The notes: a model not told the origin generated them from the letters alone. Positions 48,139-59,779 are shown, counted from the stretch's first letter. The stretch is 64,000 nucleotides of DNA from Sweltsa coloradensis (GCA_024449915.1 JAMZAV010000009.1:372001-436000); one strand, 5' to 3'. Numbers and translations are program-made.

Positions 48139-48510
48139 TTGATGAGCGTAGCGAGCGTACCGAGCGAAGCGAAAGATTCCATTCCTCTACACTGGAGAAA
48201 AAAATCCGGAATGTTTTTTTTCTGTTTGTATTTTTGTGTGTTTGTTAACACGATTCCGGCTAAACCGATACTCCAATTGCGATGAAATTTTCTGGAGGTC
48301 TTCGAAATCTCTGAACTTAGAACTGCCACGTTTTTGAGCGCAATCGAAAATTATTTCTCATGAAAATCGCAATTTCACATGCTATATCCGATTGTAATGA
48401 TTTTTTTACACAACAACAGAAAATCTGCCAAACACATGGCAGCTCAATGCACCAATTACGCTCATCCAACAACGCGCCTGAAAAAGCGTTTGCGAGGCTT
48501 CCTAGTATAG
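48139..48510 (-). mobile_element. Family A element, copy 3 (internally deleted)
   Basis: The end GATGAGCGTAGCGAGCG lies at 48141 and the other end TTACGCTCATCCAA at 48456-48469, followed by CAACGCGCCTGAAAAAGCG. The core is about 331 bp against about 730 bp in the other copies. Most of the 155 bp internal units with the GGATAAAG phrase are missing, while both ends and the TTAGAACTGCCACG block remain. Confidence 0.8.
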
Positions 48511-48530
48511 GAAACTGTTGAAAACATATT

Positions 48531-48622
48531 TTATGTATGTGTGTATATGTTATGTGTATGTGTGTGTATATGTGTATATTATATGTATGTTATATGTGTG
48601 TTATATGTATGCTATGTGTGTA
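48531..48622. repeat. (TATGTG)n-like microsatellite
   Basis: Impure alternation of TATG, TGTG and TATATG units over about 90 bp. Confidence 0.85.
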
Positions 48623-48675
48623 CCGCGACCAGAAATGAAAATCTCCAGTTCGTATTGTTTCCCTACCAACAAATC

Positions 48676-48915
48676 GTTGCCCTCTCTGCTTGGTCACCTG
48701 TGCGGATCGTTTAGTATCGAGCTCGTGCGGCGTTGCACCGCGGAATGGACACTCCGCACTCCCACTTGTCACAGTTACGGGGCCATATTACAAATGTTGC
48801 CTCTCTCTGCTTGGTCACCTGTGCGGATCGTTTAGTATCGAGCTCGTGCGGCGTTGCACCGCAGGAATGGACACTCCGCACTCCGCACATTGTCACGAGT
48901 TACGGGGCCATATTA
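48676..48915. repeat. 120 bp GC-rich tandem duplication
   Basis: Copy 1 (48676-48795) and copy 2 (48796-48915) both run from GTTGCC through GTGCGGATCGTTTAGTATCG and GGAATGGACACTCCGCACTC to ACGGGGCCATATTA. Similarity is about 90-95%, with small indels that break any shared frame. The open frames on both strands are by-products. Origin unknown. Confidence 0.9.
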
Positions 48916-49317
48916 ATTAAAACAGCAACGAGCAAACACTGTCCATTCAGACAACTAATGAAAAGCATTAGATACTCGAGCGATAAATCAACGCGGAGGT
49001 TAAATTAGGAGAAATAGGTCGCCAGAACCGTTATTTATTTATTTATCATCCCAAGGTGTTTAATTATTTACAATATTACGGTAATATCTAGGGCATTAAC
49101 CCCTCATATGAACATTACGTTATTTAGGCTTTAGTGGCGTTTTGGTCTGTGCGAGGCATCAAACTAGGTCAGCTCTGCTTCACAGGCGTCAGAAGTGCAA
49201 GGTGCTAAACTATTTCATTACACACATATCATTCAAATATTCTTCAAGTGTATTCATTTTAGTCGCAAAAACATTCAATTTCTTGTATGAAACCTTCATA
49301 GGGTCAACTGCATGGCC

Positions 49318-49385
49318 CTCTTAAGGTATTTGGGTGTCCAAGGGTTGCTTAAGAGGACTCAATCCCTTGCATTCGCGTTAAGAGG
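49318..49385 (-). repeat. SINE-2 fragment
   Basis: TTAAGAGGACTCAATCCCTT and GCATTCGCGTTA match the 3' part of the SINE-2 copy at 45227-45424. No tRNA head. Confidence 0.65.
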
Positions 49386-50110
49386 AGGCAGGTTTTTAAT
49401 TTTCTAAGTCAATTTCAGTCACAGATAAACGATACGTTACGCAACCTGTCGTTGATGATAAATACAATCATTTTTAAAGGGCTTAGAAACTGTCGAAACT
49501 ATACCTACAAAAAAAGACTTCATTTTCTAACTGATTTACGATAAAAGTTGGAAATCTGAAATGAGAAAGGCAACATTTAATTTGTTTTAAACAATTTAAC
49601 AAGAATAGGAACGCGTCCAACATCAAAATTAATCAGTCTCACTTAAAAAACATATTTTAAAAACTCAGGAGTGCCGGGGTTCGCTTGGGTTACGTATACC
49701 GGTACAAATAAGGAACAAGATAAGTACATTTTAAATATTAGTTACGTAACATTTAAAAAATGTCGTTGCAATCCATATTATAAACAATGCAATTAGATGT
49801 CTACACTGATTGATTGTTATACGAGCGCGCTAGACTCAACATACGTCATACTGTGTTCCGTGTCGTGTGATTGACTGATTGACCAACAACCGTTGTTTGA
49901 TACAACACTAAACAAAGCGCTGTTTGGTTTACCATGTGGAGCACACGAGCTAGGTTATACAAGTTTGTTCTGCGGCTTCTCCAGCTCAATACCCATGAGC
50001 ACAGGTAGACAATGTAAAGCCGCTCCGACACTATTTGTCTATGACCGCCCATTATCTAGCCTAGTTGTAATGATGATCTACAAATATAGGGTTTTGAACA
50101 TTTTTATGCA
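49386..50110. other. AT-rich sequence, no gene
   Basis: No supported feature; frames at 49846-50052 are not recognisable. Confidence 0.4.
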
Positions 50111-50111
50111 G

Positions 50112-50385
50112 TTTAGCCGAGGCCGTTTAACCGGTTTCCACTCGAACATCGAAGTTAAGCAGCCTTCGGGCGTGGTCAGGGGTAGAGTGGGTGACCGCTC
50201 TGCCCTGAAACTCACGTATACCGCTGGTTAGAGCAGATGGGGGTTCGAGAGCTAGTGTAACGGCTTCGTTCTCCTCGACGTCTGCTCGGCAGTCCGGTTT
50301 AGTGGAGGAACCTATATGACTGTCAAGGTTACACCGTCCTTTCGGATGGGACGTAAATCCGTTGATGTGAACCAAAACCATTAAA
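50112..50385 (+). repeat. 5S rRNA-derived SINE (SINE3-like)
   Basis: Positions 50112-50210 follow 5S rRNA: CATCGAAGTTAAGCAGCC matches the box A region, 'cgggcgtggtcagg' follows, and GGGTGACCGC matches box C. These are the internal pol III promoter of 5S genes. The 5S-like part is interrupted after box C, and a tail of about 150 bp follows, containing CCTTTCGGATGGGACGTAAA, a phrase typical of 5S-derived SINEs. It is therefore not a working 5S gene. Known superfamily, single copy here. Confidence 0.8.
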
Positions 50386-50609
50386 AATATATTAAGAAGT
50401 TCACAGTAATTTAGAATTTAGATGATAATTCACACAAAAATTTGTTCTTATGTAACTTGTTGGGTAGACAACATACAAAATCTCTTTTAGTCTTCGTTTA
50501 AAAGAAAGTGTAATGTGAAGATGAGCAGTCTAGATTGATTACTTTCTAAAAATAATAAAATATCTTTAATTTCATTATTATATTGCATCTGCACACTCCA
50601 TATTTATAA

Positions 50610-51039
50610 ATAAATATATAAATAAATAAATTAATTAATTCGTATTTATAGTCAACCCACTCAGTCACAGAACTGATTTTCAGTCGGGGACATAAATTTT
50701 TTTTAAAGCAGACCAACCCTGTAGGCGCCGACACCATCGACGTGCGAGCAATGACCAACTAGAGACCGGCATATTTATCTTGAGAACACCGATCAATCAA
50801 GCTGGACACGACTCCACTCACAGTCAACGCCAGAATCAACAAGGCTGATTCGGAATAACCATATAACTTATTATGTGCCTTGTTGCTAGGACGGCTCCAC
50901 AGTCCTTTAAAAATTCCTAAGCCTAGAACTGATGGATACAAAATGTTAAAAAAAAACTTCACCCTAGAGTTGGAATTGAACCCTGAATCTTCTGCATTGG
51001 AAGTAGAGCCTTTTACCGCAAGACCAACAAGCCACACAT
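50610..51039 (-). repeat. Family C SINE, second near-complete copy
   Basis: Same order as 46121-46588: minus-strand head TGGCTTGTTGGTCTTGCGGT, arm with TTCCAAT loop (TCC), degraded B box GGTTCAATTCC, body with GAATCAGCC and GTTGCTAGG-type blocks. It ends at CAGTTCTGTGACTGAGTGGG plus an ATAAATACGAATTAATT tail. More diverged than the 46 kb copy. Confidence 0.85.
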
Positions 51040-51879
51040 CATGTTACTACAGCTGTATTATTCGAAATTAGAGATAAAGCTTATTTGAAAATTAAATCAG
51101 TTAACTGTGCTCATTATATGCTCGACTACACCATGAAACAATTACCCATGACAACGGTGCATTCTTTGCCCTCCATAGGAAGCTAATATATTACATCACA
51201 CGATTCCTAAGTGGCAATCTACATCTCCTAGGGGGCGTTGTGCAATCTCAAGGATTAAACATAATATGTGCTTGAGGAATGCGCCAGGAAAGTATATATT
51301 AATATCCCCAGCAATGACTTCCATGAAACAATTAAGGGGGAAGTTTTGCTCAAAGGTGTTCCCTTCGTTTAGCATTTCAAACCGTTTAGTTCATAACGCT
51401 CAGTATTTATCATACCAAAAGACGAGTTTTACGTTGGAATTAACGCCAACGAACGAACATTTGCAATGGTAATGCTTTAATGCACCATCTTACATACATT
51501 TAGGATAAATTGTGGAGTTAAAAAAACAGGGGTTGGAAAAGCACAATAAATTTGTTTCTTGCTGTAATGCTAGAGGATAATATTCTATTAGATTTTATTT
51601 TTACTTATTATTTATTTTTCTGTTCAACATTAAATTTACATGAATGTGTTACATACAACACATTGTAGAACAGAAATGAAATCAAAGAAAACCGCATTCC
51701 CAATGTGTAAGAGAACGCGATTAAAGTTGATTATGATCCAATAATTATCATGCGTGTAATTATTACACATAAAGTTATATAAATAACAAATACATTTATT
51801 GTATGTAACTTACCTAAAGTCAACTGTTCACTCTTCAGAGCATATGGGATCAGAATTCAACCCCTTTTTGTTATCTGGT
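51040..51879. other. AT-rich sequence, no gene
   Basis: Only a T-rich stretch near 51590-51625 with AACAGAAAAATAAATAATAA on the minus strand, which may be another retroposon tail. Confidence 0.4.
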
Positions 51880-52075
51880 TCATTAATTAATTGCATTTAA
51901 TATCCCTTTTTGAATTTGTCGCCAAAATGGTTGTGTTTTAATGCATTGTTGTAATATTTCAAATATTTACTTAACTGTAGTTCATTGTTGTGTCTGCATC
52001 TATGTAACTAGATTTATGTAGTTGTTTTCCTTTGAAAATCAGTTTTTAACTGAATATAATAGATGATAAAGAAAA
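51880..52075 (+). repeat. Family B retroposon tail, copy 2
   Basis: 'cattaattaattgcatttaatatccctttttgaatttgt', 'ttacttaactgtagttcattg' and 'gtagttgttttcctttgaaaatcagtt' parallel 20322-20540 and 60955-61075. It ends TTTAACTGAATATAATAGATG, a mutated form of the family B terminus. Confidence 0.7.
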
Positions 52076-53044
52076 GAAGAAAGAAAATAAATCCTCCATG
52101 AAATTATGTAATTTGACCTTATAAAATATAAATACGATCATCGTTATGTTTAAAACAATATTTTTACAGTGTTGTTCCTTAAATCAAAACATCATTCGTT
52201 GTTCGATTCACATTGTTAATGATGATAGATAAAGATGCATATAATATAAATCTCCGTTTGTACTTTTGTTCAATAAGGTCTGTTTACGCCAAAATATATC
52301 TTGGAAAGAAGCGTAAATTTAACCAATTTCTACTAAATTTCAGTTTTTACAAAATTCAAATGAGACAATTTTGAAAAAAGTACACAACTATTAACAACTC
52401 GACATCTTTCCTTGGACAAATATAAAAAAGTTCAAATGTGACAGTTGTTTAGCTAGAATTGAAATACGTAATCACTACAACGAATCAAAATTAGAGATGG
52501 TCCTGTCCTTGAGTGGATCACTGTTGGGATGAAAGTAGGGGCCATTGCATGAGAGTTCCTATGTTTCATCCCCAGCCGTTCGCGCATAAGTTTCAACTAC
52601 TAGAAATGGTTATATTTTAAATATAAGATGAATGTACAGTGTGAGTACAGAGGTGTCTAGGCGACGGGACAGATAATAAATAACATTTTACGAGGCACTG
52701 GAATCAACCTAGGTATCTTAGGGGGTAGAAATAAATACAAAACAAGAACGCGTTGGAATAAAGCATTTTATTGTTGAATTATATTGTTTTACTTCATCAA
52801 AATGCCAGACAAATTTAATACTAGAAAAGCATTATAAACTGATAGGTCATATTTGACCACCTATGATTCTATCAGAGCATTTCTTACTAGCTAAATGTTT
52901 TTAGAGTGATTGACAACTTAAGTTTCTAATCAAAATTATATAATTTTGATTTTAGGGTTTCAATTTAAGTAAGCAACTGGTTCGAACCCCAGACGGCGGA
53001 AATTTTACGCCAATTGCTATCAATAAATAACAGTATTTAGGTAG
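52076..53044. other. AT-rich sequence, no gene
   Basis: A lone B-box-like GGTTCGAACCCC at 52979-52990 has no surrounding tRNA structure. Nothing else supported. Confidence 0.4.
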
Positions 53045-53215
53045 TGGGTTTGAAGCTTTCTCGGTCAACCATATTCATGACTTCTTTATCCGGTTGACCG
53101 AATAATTTAGTAAATTAATGTAAATTCACCTTTAACCAGTATCCTTGACAATGTGGCCCACAGTGGCCACGAAACGTGCTGTAGGTGTTTTATGAAAATA
53201 TATTTGATTCCGTCA
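53045..53215. mobile_element. Relative of the 37 kb inverted-arm element
   Basis: GGTTTGAAGCTTTCTCGGT, ATTCATGACTTCTTT and a diverged 'cggttgaccgaa' block match the left end of 37091-37193. Downstream, CCTTGACAATGTGGCCCACA and GTGGCCACGAAACGT match its core on the minus strand. Here left segment and core are joined without long inverted arms, so this may be closer to the parental arrangement. Confidence 0.6.
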
Positions 53216-55605
53216 TGTTCCGTCAAAAACAAAAGCTTATAATATAAAAATGCATTTTAACTTTGTTGTCAATAATATATACCTGTAAGTTTTACAACGT
53301 TACAACCTTGTTTTCAAAATATAACACCGCTCATAATAATGTAGTATTTTAATTTGCAATCTTTCCAATACATTTCTGTTAGATGAGTTGTACCTAATGG
53401 TGAAATGAAATATTTAAATTGTTCATAGTTCATGGTTTTATTTCGAAACAAATAATGACATAATAATATAATACATTTTTACATGATCTATTACAAATTT
53501 ATCTTGACCATGCGTGAATTGTTTAAGATAAGTACATATTTTACCACCTAGTCCTAATCAACTAGTTAATCAACTATCTAATATTTGAATAGTTACTAAA
53601 GAAAAAATTAAGTTGACCTTGCTGATTTTACTTGTCCAATACTTAGTGTTGGAGCTTAACAATATACTTATTTTATTATTTAGGTAACTTCTTAGTATAA
53701 TCTTGATTCTTGTTCTGATAGTTACAAGTTGACTTAATCCAAAGAAACTAATAAAGAAATTAATTGTAAGGAGAAAAATATTGTGTCCGAAACCGTTCAA
53801 CCGGTTTAGACCGGTTCGGAAAAAATCGTTATTTTTTGTCTCGAACCCAACCGAAAGTCTAGCCAAAATTATTCACCCGGGCCGAAAACCGAACAGAGTT
53901 GAAAATAATATTGGTTCGATGCCCTGGATAGAACTTTAATCTTTGCAGTCACTGCTAGTACTATACAAACAACAGATTAGACAGCGAGCGAATTGACTAT
54001 ACCCATCTCGAACATAATCGGGTAACCTTAATGCCTTCGCCTAGACCTGGTGCTGACTGTGTATGTAGTGTACCGCGACGTGCCCCATCTTGCTCCGTGA
54101 GATAACTGTTTGTCACCCTGCACCATTCTACACCAGCGTCGCCTTAATCGTTCCTACTCATCCTCTGGGACATCCTTTACATCGCAGATACTGCACGGAA
54201 GCCAAGCCACCCTCGTTAGCATATTATCACACTGGTTGCAATTATCCTTCATTCTATGCACAGACAGAGCTCGACTCAACCGCTGTAGATGCATTTAAAT
54301 TGCAGCGACATGCAAATACATCTCGCAAGATATAGCGGTGAAATGCATTAGGATGTACCGAAGCTTAGGTAAAAAATTTAAAATATCATATTTTGACCTC
54401 ATTCAAATACAAATGTTCACATTTAAGTCTATGAACACGAATCGTTTATAAAATGTTTTTTTCACATCACCAACCATGCAAACACATTTAATACTCGTAA
54501 TTCTGTACAGTTATTTTTTAGAAAGATCAAAGTACGTTTAGTATTTTTCCAAGCTTAATATTTGATTGTAGTTCCTTGCATAATGTTTTCGTGTGGTTTA
54601 TTTTCTAACGCGCATTAATTAAAAACTCTTGCGAGTGAGGTGTGAGACGGATGGAAGGATACGCACAGATACCAAGCGTTGAACAAGGTTAGCATAGGGA
54701 AGAAGAGAAGCTCGTAAAATATATGGAATGTTTGTCATATCTGAAATGCAGTAAAGTCACCAGACTTGAACTAAAATGTAGGTGACATGGCATTCTGTCA
54801 TGACAGTCATGACAGAAAGTATCACACATGGATGCTACCACATATGCAATAACCCAAGCTATACACGATACCTAGAGAATACACTTTTAGCACTTTAATT
54901 TAGAATATTTAGCATTTATATTTTATAGTATTTTTTTTTCTTTTCACCAAAACCCAAAAATGTTTGTTGTTTCTTGCGCTTTTAATGGTAAATGATAAAG
55001 TATAGGAACATTTCAATTTAATTTAACCACTTAAAACGTTATAATACATTGCTAAACTAATTTTGAATGGGTATGTCAAAAATTATTTTTAGTAAAATTA
55101 GCATTTTGTAGCGTATACAAAATATATGTTCACCGATTCAGCATATTATAAAACCTTATACTCTGATCAATAACTCTAACTATACCCTAGAAAACACAAA
55201 AGACGAAATAACATGATGGAAAGAAAAAGTATAATGTGAGAATTTTTCTAAAACAATGTAATTGTTGGTTATTCGCATGAACTTAACCGACAAATGTAGC
55301 TCATGAGTAGAGGAAGGTATTTGGGATGAAAATAAAAGCAAATTTTTGTTTTTATTATGCTCAAAAGCGGTGAATTGGTGGTGAAAATAATTTGGGATGT
55401 GGAAAGTTTTGGTGTGGAATCTTCAGTCAGTCAGTCAGTCAGTTAGTCTTGCAGGACTTGCAAGGACTTGCAGATATAAATAAAATGTAGTTAGTGGAAT
55501 TCAGATACAGGTATTAGTGGTGGAATTTATTTTCATTCCAGAGCCCACCTTCATGTGTTTAACTTCATATCATTGAGTATGTTCATATGGCTTACGATAA
55601 CTGTG
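53216..55605. other. AT-rich sequence, no supported gene
   Basis: Contains a 25 bp palindrome TTCTGTCATGACAGTCATGA (start 54793, to 54817) and an (AGTC)n run at 55424-55443. CCGGTT-rich sequence lies at 53785-53905. Frames at 54090-54335 have no ATG start and match nothing known. Confidence 0.4.
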
Positions 55606-55609
55606 TAGG

Positions 55610-55760
55610 CCTGTAGGGAATGTCCAAGATATGTTTATAATATGAGGACTTGCTCTCCAGCTCTCCTTGAAGAAAGTTTATAGTCAGGATTGCCGGTTGT
55701 GGGTATCGAACTTGCGACCTCCCGTATCGGAGTCCCACACTTTACGAATTAGCTTCCCCT
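55610..55760 (-). repeat. SINE-2 remnant with tRNA-like head
   Basis: 'agtcaggattgccggttgtgggtatcgaacttgcgacctcccg' and 'atcggagtcccacac' follow the head and body order of SINE-2 at 45227, at moderate divergence. Confidence 0.6.
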
Positions 55761-55875
55761 ATCAGGGTATTGTTTAATATTAATAAATATACGAATGTGT
55801 GAATGGATCTCCCTGCTCGGAGCATTGGCTTCACTGACGCACGCACGCGACCCAACTTGTCGGGACTTTCTCGCA

Positions 55876-56037
55876 CTACTTGGCTTTCATCTCCGGTGTG
55901 AATTCACCAACCAAGGATACAAAGGATTTCCTCTCTCGGTTCAGTAAGGGATTGATCGATTCCGTGTATTTCCCACAGGCGTCGTAGTTCGCCTTGCATC
56001 TACGATCCCCGGCTAGACGCAGGCCGAATACACCACG
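55876..56037 (-). CDS. Candidate 3' coding exon, unrecognised protein
   Basis: The minus-strand frame is open from about 56093 to a TAG at 55876-55878. With the acceptor GTCTATTGGTCAG|CGTGG (junction 56038/56037) it encodes 53 residues beginning RGVFGLRLAGDRRC, with a second Cys seven residues on (CKANYDAC) and a basic, polar C-terminus (FTPEMKAK). GC rises locally to about 50%. Its phase 0 start fits the phase 0 end of the exon candidate at 56810-56920, with a 772 bp intron. Neither signal peptide nor domain is visible. Chance openness cannot be excluded. Confidence 0.3.
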   Translation of the reverse strand, partial: RGVFGLRLAGDRRCKANYDACGKYTESINPLLNRERKSFVSLVGEFTPEMKAK

Positions 56038-56809
56038 CTGACCAATAGACAGGCCAGTCCGAGGGGACTCAAATAAATTGTGGCTTGTTTACTTGGGTCA
56101 AACAGCGTTTAGCCGTGTTTTCAATGTACACTGTACGAATGGAAACAAGGAACAACATGAGTTTGTGGGCACGTACGAGTGCAATTCTCTATGGTTAGCG
56201 GAGAAAATTGGCTAGCGATTCGACGGATGTGTGTTCCGTTTCCATCATTCTCAAATTGATCCAAGCACAAAGTTTATAATCGGACATACGACCTATAAAA
56301 TGTTAACGACAAATAATAAATGTTACATAGTGAAAAGTAATATAAGAATTCTATTACAACATAACTTTATGTTAAAAATTATTAAATTGTAATAGAATGT
56401 CAAGTTAGAGTTACTCTCATCAATTTTATTTCATGTATGCGTTTCCTTTTCGTAAATTTATTTTTTCTGAGTTTCGTTGTCGTAACTATGCTCTTTAATT
56501 TATGCTAAATTTCAGTATCGAAATGGAATTGTAATTTTTAACCGTCATAAGACAGATGCAGTCTTAAGTATTTCCATATACTGGCCATATTTCAAATTGT
56601 AGAATATATTGATTGTATATCCAATATCCATGTAGCTATTTTAAAAGATTTCTCTAAAAAAATACTACTTTTATTTTAATAATACTTTATGTAATAATGT
56701 ATCCCTTGAAAATCAGTTGTAAAATAAACATTTTTACTTAAAATTATTAAATCAAAGTTAGCACAGAGATCATAAGTTTTGAGTCACATAAAGCCCGGTT
56801 ATTTGTCAC

Positions 56810-56920
56810 CTGCTGCAGTAGGGGTATCTTACGTCTCGAGTTCCTTGGGAAACTTTGATCTCGAACAAGATCAGAAGCGACGAGCGTGAAGCAGGAGGAT
56901 AAGAGCTCGACAGGTAAATC
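56810..56920 (-). CDS. Candidate internal coding exon, unrecognised protein
   Basis: A 111 bp segment on the minus strand is bounded by TTGGCTATTTCAG|GATTT (acceptor) and CTGCAGCAG|GTGAC (donor). One frame is open for all 37 codons, starting DLPVELLSSC and ending RRKIPLLQQ, with phase 0 at both ends. Another minus-strand frame (56806-56991) is also open. The segment is GC-rich for the area. If spliced to 55876-56037 the product part would be 90 residues. A 5' exon was not found. Confidence 0.28.
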
Positions 56921-59750
56921 CTGAAATAGCCAACTTTAGCAATAACAGAGGTAATTTCACTGCATGATTGATTTACAAACTTGTTCATCAAAACTCATCG
57001 CTACGAGAAAGTAACTTGTCACGACAACTTAACTTTCCCAAAGATAATACTGTCGCAAAGTTTTCAAATGAGATAGAAGAGAGAATTGAATCTTGTACAA
57101 TTTTACATGGGAAGTGAATCCATCTAAAAGCTTGGAAAACTTTTAACTTTAAGTGAACTTTGAGAAAGAAGTTACCCTCACGCTAACCTCTCGCATAGTG
57201 GCCAAATTATCATGTTTCACGAGAACTGAATAAAGAAAAGAGAGGAAATAAAAAAACAACGCTTCAATGATAACACTCGCTGAGGCAATCTTAATAAAAC
57301 TTGCTTGTCAGGGACCGTCCGTCTAGAGAAGATAACTTTGCGGGAAGCGATTTTCATTTCGCAAATTGAGCGTTTTGTAAAGAATGAATGTGGTGGGTTT
57401 TTTCCGTAAGAATTATTGGACTGAATGAATGCGGAGGTTTGAGAATCAATCGAAAGCTCGGTTAGATTTTGTCTTAGAAGCGGAGCCCGGATGAATTGCG
57501 CGTACTTTTAATGTGGTTCCTTTATCACTGATCGGACGCAGTATTGCGTGGGGGGAACCAGAGGTCCGCGTACCATTAGGGCGCGCGATTCCTCTTTCCT
57601 TGGTATTCGCCGTATATACTCAAACTGTGGGTTGCTAACCTTACATGTTCACGAGTGTATTCTGTATACGTACACTGATCGTGCCAGACTCAAAGCAAGC
57701 AGGGATGTAGCATAGAGAAATTATCTTATTATGCAAAATAATATAACGATGCCATCTCCTATTAAAAGAACCGTTCAAATAGAAATTAAATCAATTTAAA
57801 TAACAGTTTTAAATTCATTCAAAACGATAAATACAAGTAGCACCAATTCCCCAAATACTGAAAATTAATTTATAAAGTCATGCAGTGTTTATTATGAGAA
57901 GATGAGATTGTGTATTTTCAAAAAATGACAGGTCAGTGAGAATTGAAAAGAATGCTGTTGTAATAAAAAAAGGCGAAAAGGATAAAAAAAAATGTGTTAT
58001 AAGAACGCATAATGAATAGTCTGAGATTTGGTACATTACCAATATTATGGACAAATGTAAGAGTGACAACAACTGGTGAAAATGACGAAATAGTATGATG
58101 AAGCTTGCATGTAAATTATGATGGAAGTTTAAATAGTATTTTTTAAATTCCTTTACGCGAAGCATACTCGTTGTATTTTAGTGACGGGGTATTATTTCAT
58201 GCGTCATTTAGATTTTCTTTTGAGAAGTTCCCGTCGCAATAATCAAATGGAGACAAAGCACCATGCAGACACCCTAGCAATCAATGTCTTGTTGACATTC
58301 AAGTGTCCTTTACCCATAAACACGTAGCGATCTTGACATTCTGCACCCAAATGTCAGGCCACCGGACACCCCTCGGGAGATTGAAGGGCAACGACGTGAT
58401 TTGATGTCGGAAGGTCACTGACAAATAGTTAGCACGATTTACTGGCGACGGTCAAAACTCAAAATGTCGACGATAATCAACTTTTTATTACAATTTTATA
58501 ATTAAATACAATATCTATATATTGCCCTACCACACGTTTTCAAGAACTTTTTTTTAACAAAACGTGACATGTAAGTGTATTTTAGAAATTATAAAAACGG
58601 CTAAAGCGAATTTAAAATCTTCACCTTCCTATCAACTAACACACACCATACAAAAATTGTTTGAAAAAAATGGTTTGAAAACTTAGCTTATAATTCTCTT
58701 GCTAACAGAAACATCGTATTGTTGGTGCGTCATAAGAGGAATATCAATATATAAACTTTAATCTTGCTGTATATGCTTATAATATAGTGTAACTTGGTTA
58801 TTATTCATTTTCAAATTGTTGAACAGAATCAGAATTATAAACATTTGATACGCATAAGAAGACAACTCTGTTAGTCAACGAGAATCCAGCCATTATTTTA
58901 CACAACTATGTTTATAGCAACTGTAGACCTAATTAGTTAATAATTTAAATGTATTTTGTTTTGTTTGTTGTATAATGAGTTGGATACATGTGTTTAATTG
59001 GATTCCTCTCTATAAACAAATTACAAATTATTTGAACTTTTTTATTCGAACTTTCTGGGGGTTAGGGCCTCTAATCCCCAGGGTCACCAAATTATTCTAT
59101 GTTATTTTTGTTGAAGAGCAGTGTCAGCAAATAACGCGTGTCAATCGGACGTAGTGTTCGGTTTTATCGTGCGACGCGACACACAGACGGACGGACGGAA
59201 AAGTGAAGTTCATAGAGGACTAATATTGCACGTAAGCGTTGAGCCAAACTTGTAAACTCCTTCGCACGAGTTATACGCAGACACTTGTAAATCTTGTGAC
59301 ATGTGACACATTATCCGTGCTTCATTGACAGCTTGATCGCAATCTGTATCCCACGCTCTTATTTCATTGTGTAACGCAGTTCTCTTTGAAAACATTGACT
59401 TATACCCTTCTCTCTCCTATTGTTTTACTCTGTGCTACTTAACCCGAGTAGCAGCCACCTCTAAAACACCCTCGCCCCAATGTGTAAAGAATTAATTTAC
59501 TGAGCGCGTTTATCCACAGAGCAAAAACAATAATATTCTAACGAGTTTTTATTGTGGCTAGTCCTGTTACAAACAAAGGGTAGATAAATTGTTGGAGACA
59601 AATAGTCTGTGTATTTTTATTGTAACCGAAAACAAAGCCACACAAAAAGGCAAATGAATGCTTGTATATGGGAACGCTACCTGCCTGATACTGCGTTTGC
59701 AATAATTACAGTTCATGTGCGTGGACTAATTAAAAGGGTGAGAGCTACTG
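56921..59750. other. AT-rich sequence, no supported gene
   Basis: A GC-richer stretch at 57290-57600 lies where a 5' exon of the 56 kb candidate might be, but no start codon with signal peptide and donor was found. Inverted 12 bp repeats (56348-56359/56387-56398) lie just outside, in the putative intron. A 61-codon minus-strand ATG frame (59210-59395) contains four Cys and is unrecognised. Confidence 0.35.
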
Positions 59751-59759
59751 TGACAGAGA

Positions 59760-59778
59760 GGGGCGGGGAAGGGGAGGG
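59760..59778 (+). other. Compact G-quadruplex motif
   Basis: GGGGCGGGGAAGGGGAGGG has four G runs with loops of 1 to 2 nt, a textbook stable quadruplex pattern. Confidence 0.8.
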
Positions 59779-59779
59779 A

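Noticed and set aside
50112..50225. Functional 5S rRNA gene
   Set aside because: The 5S similarity breaks off after box C and a SINE tail follows, so it is a retroposon.
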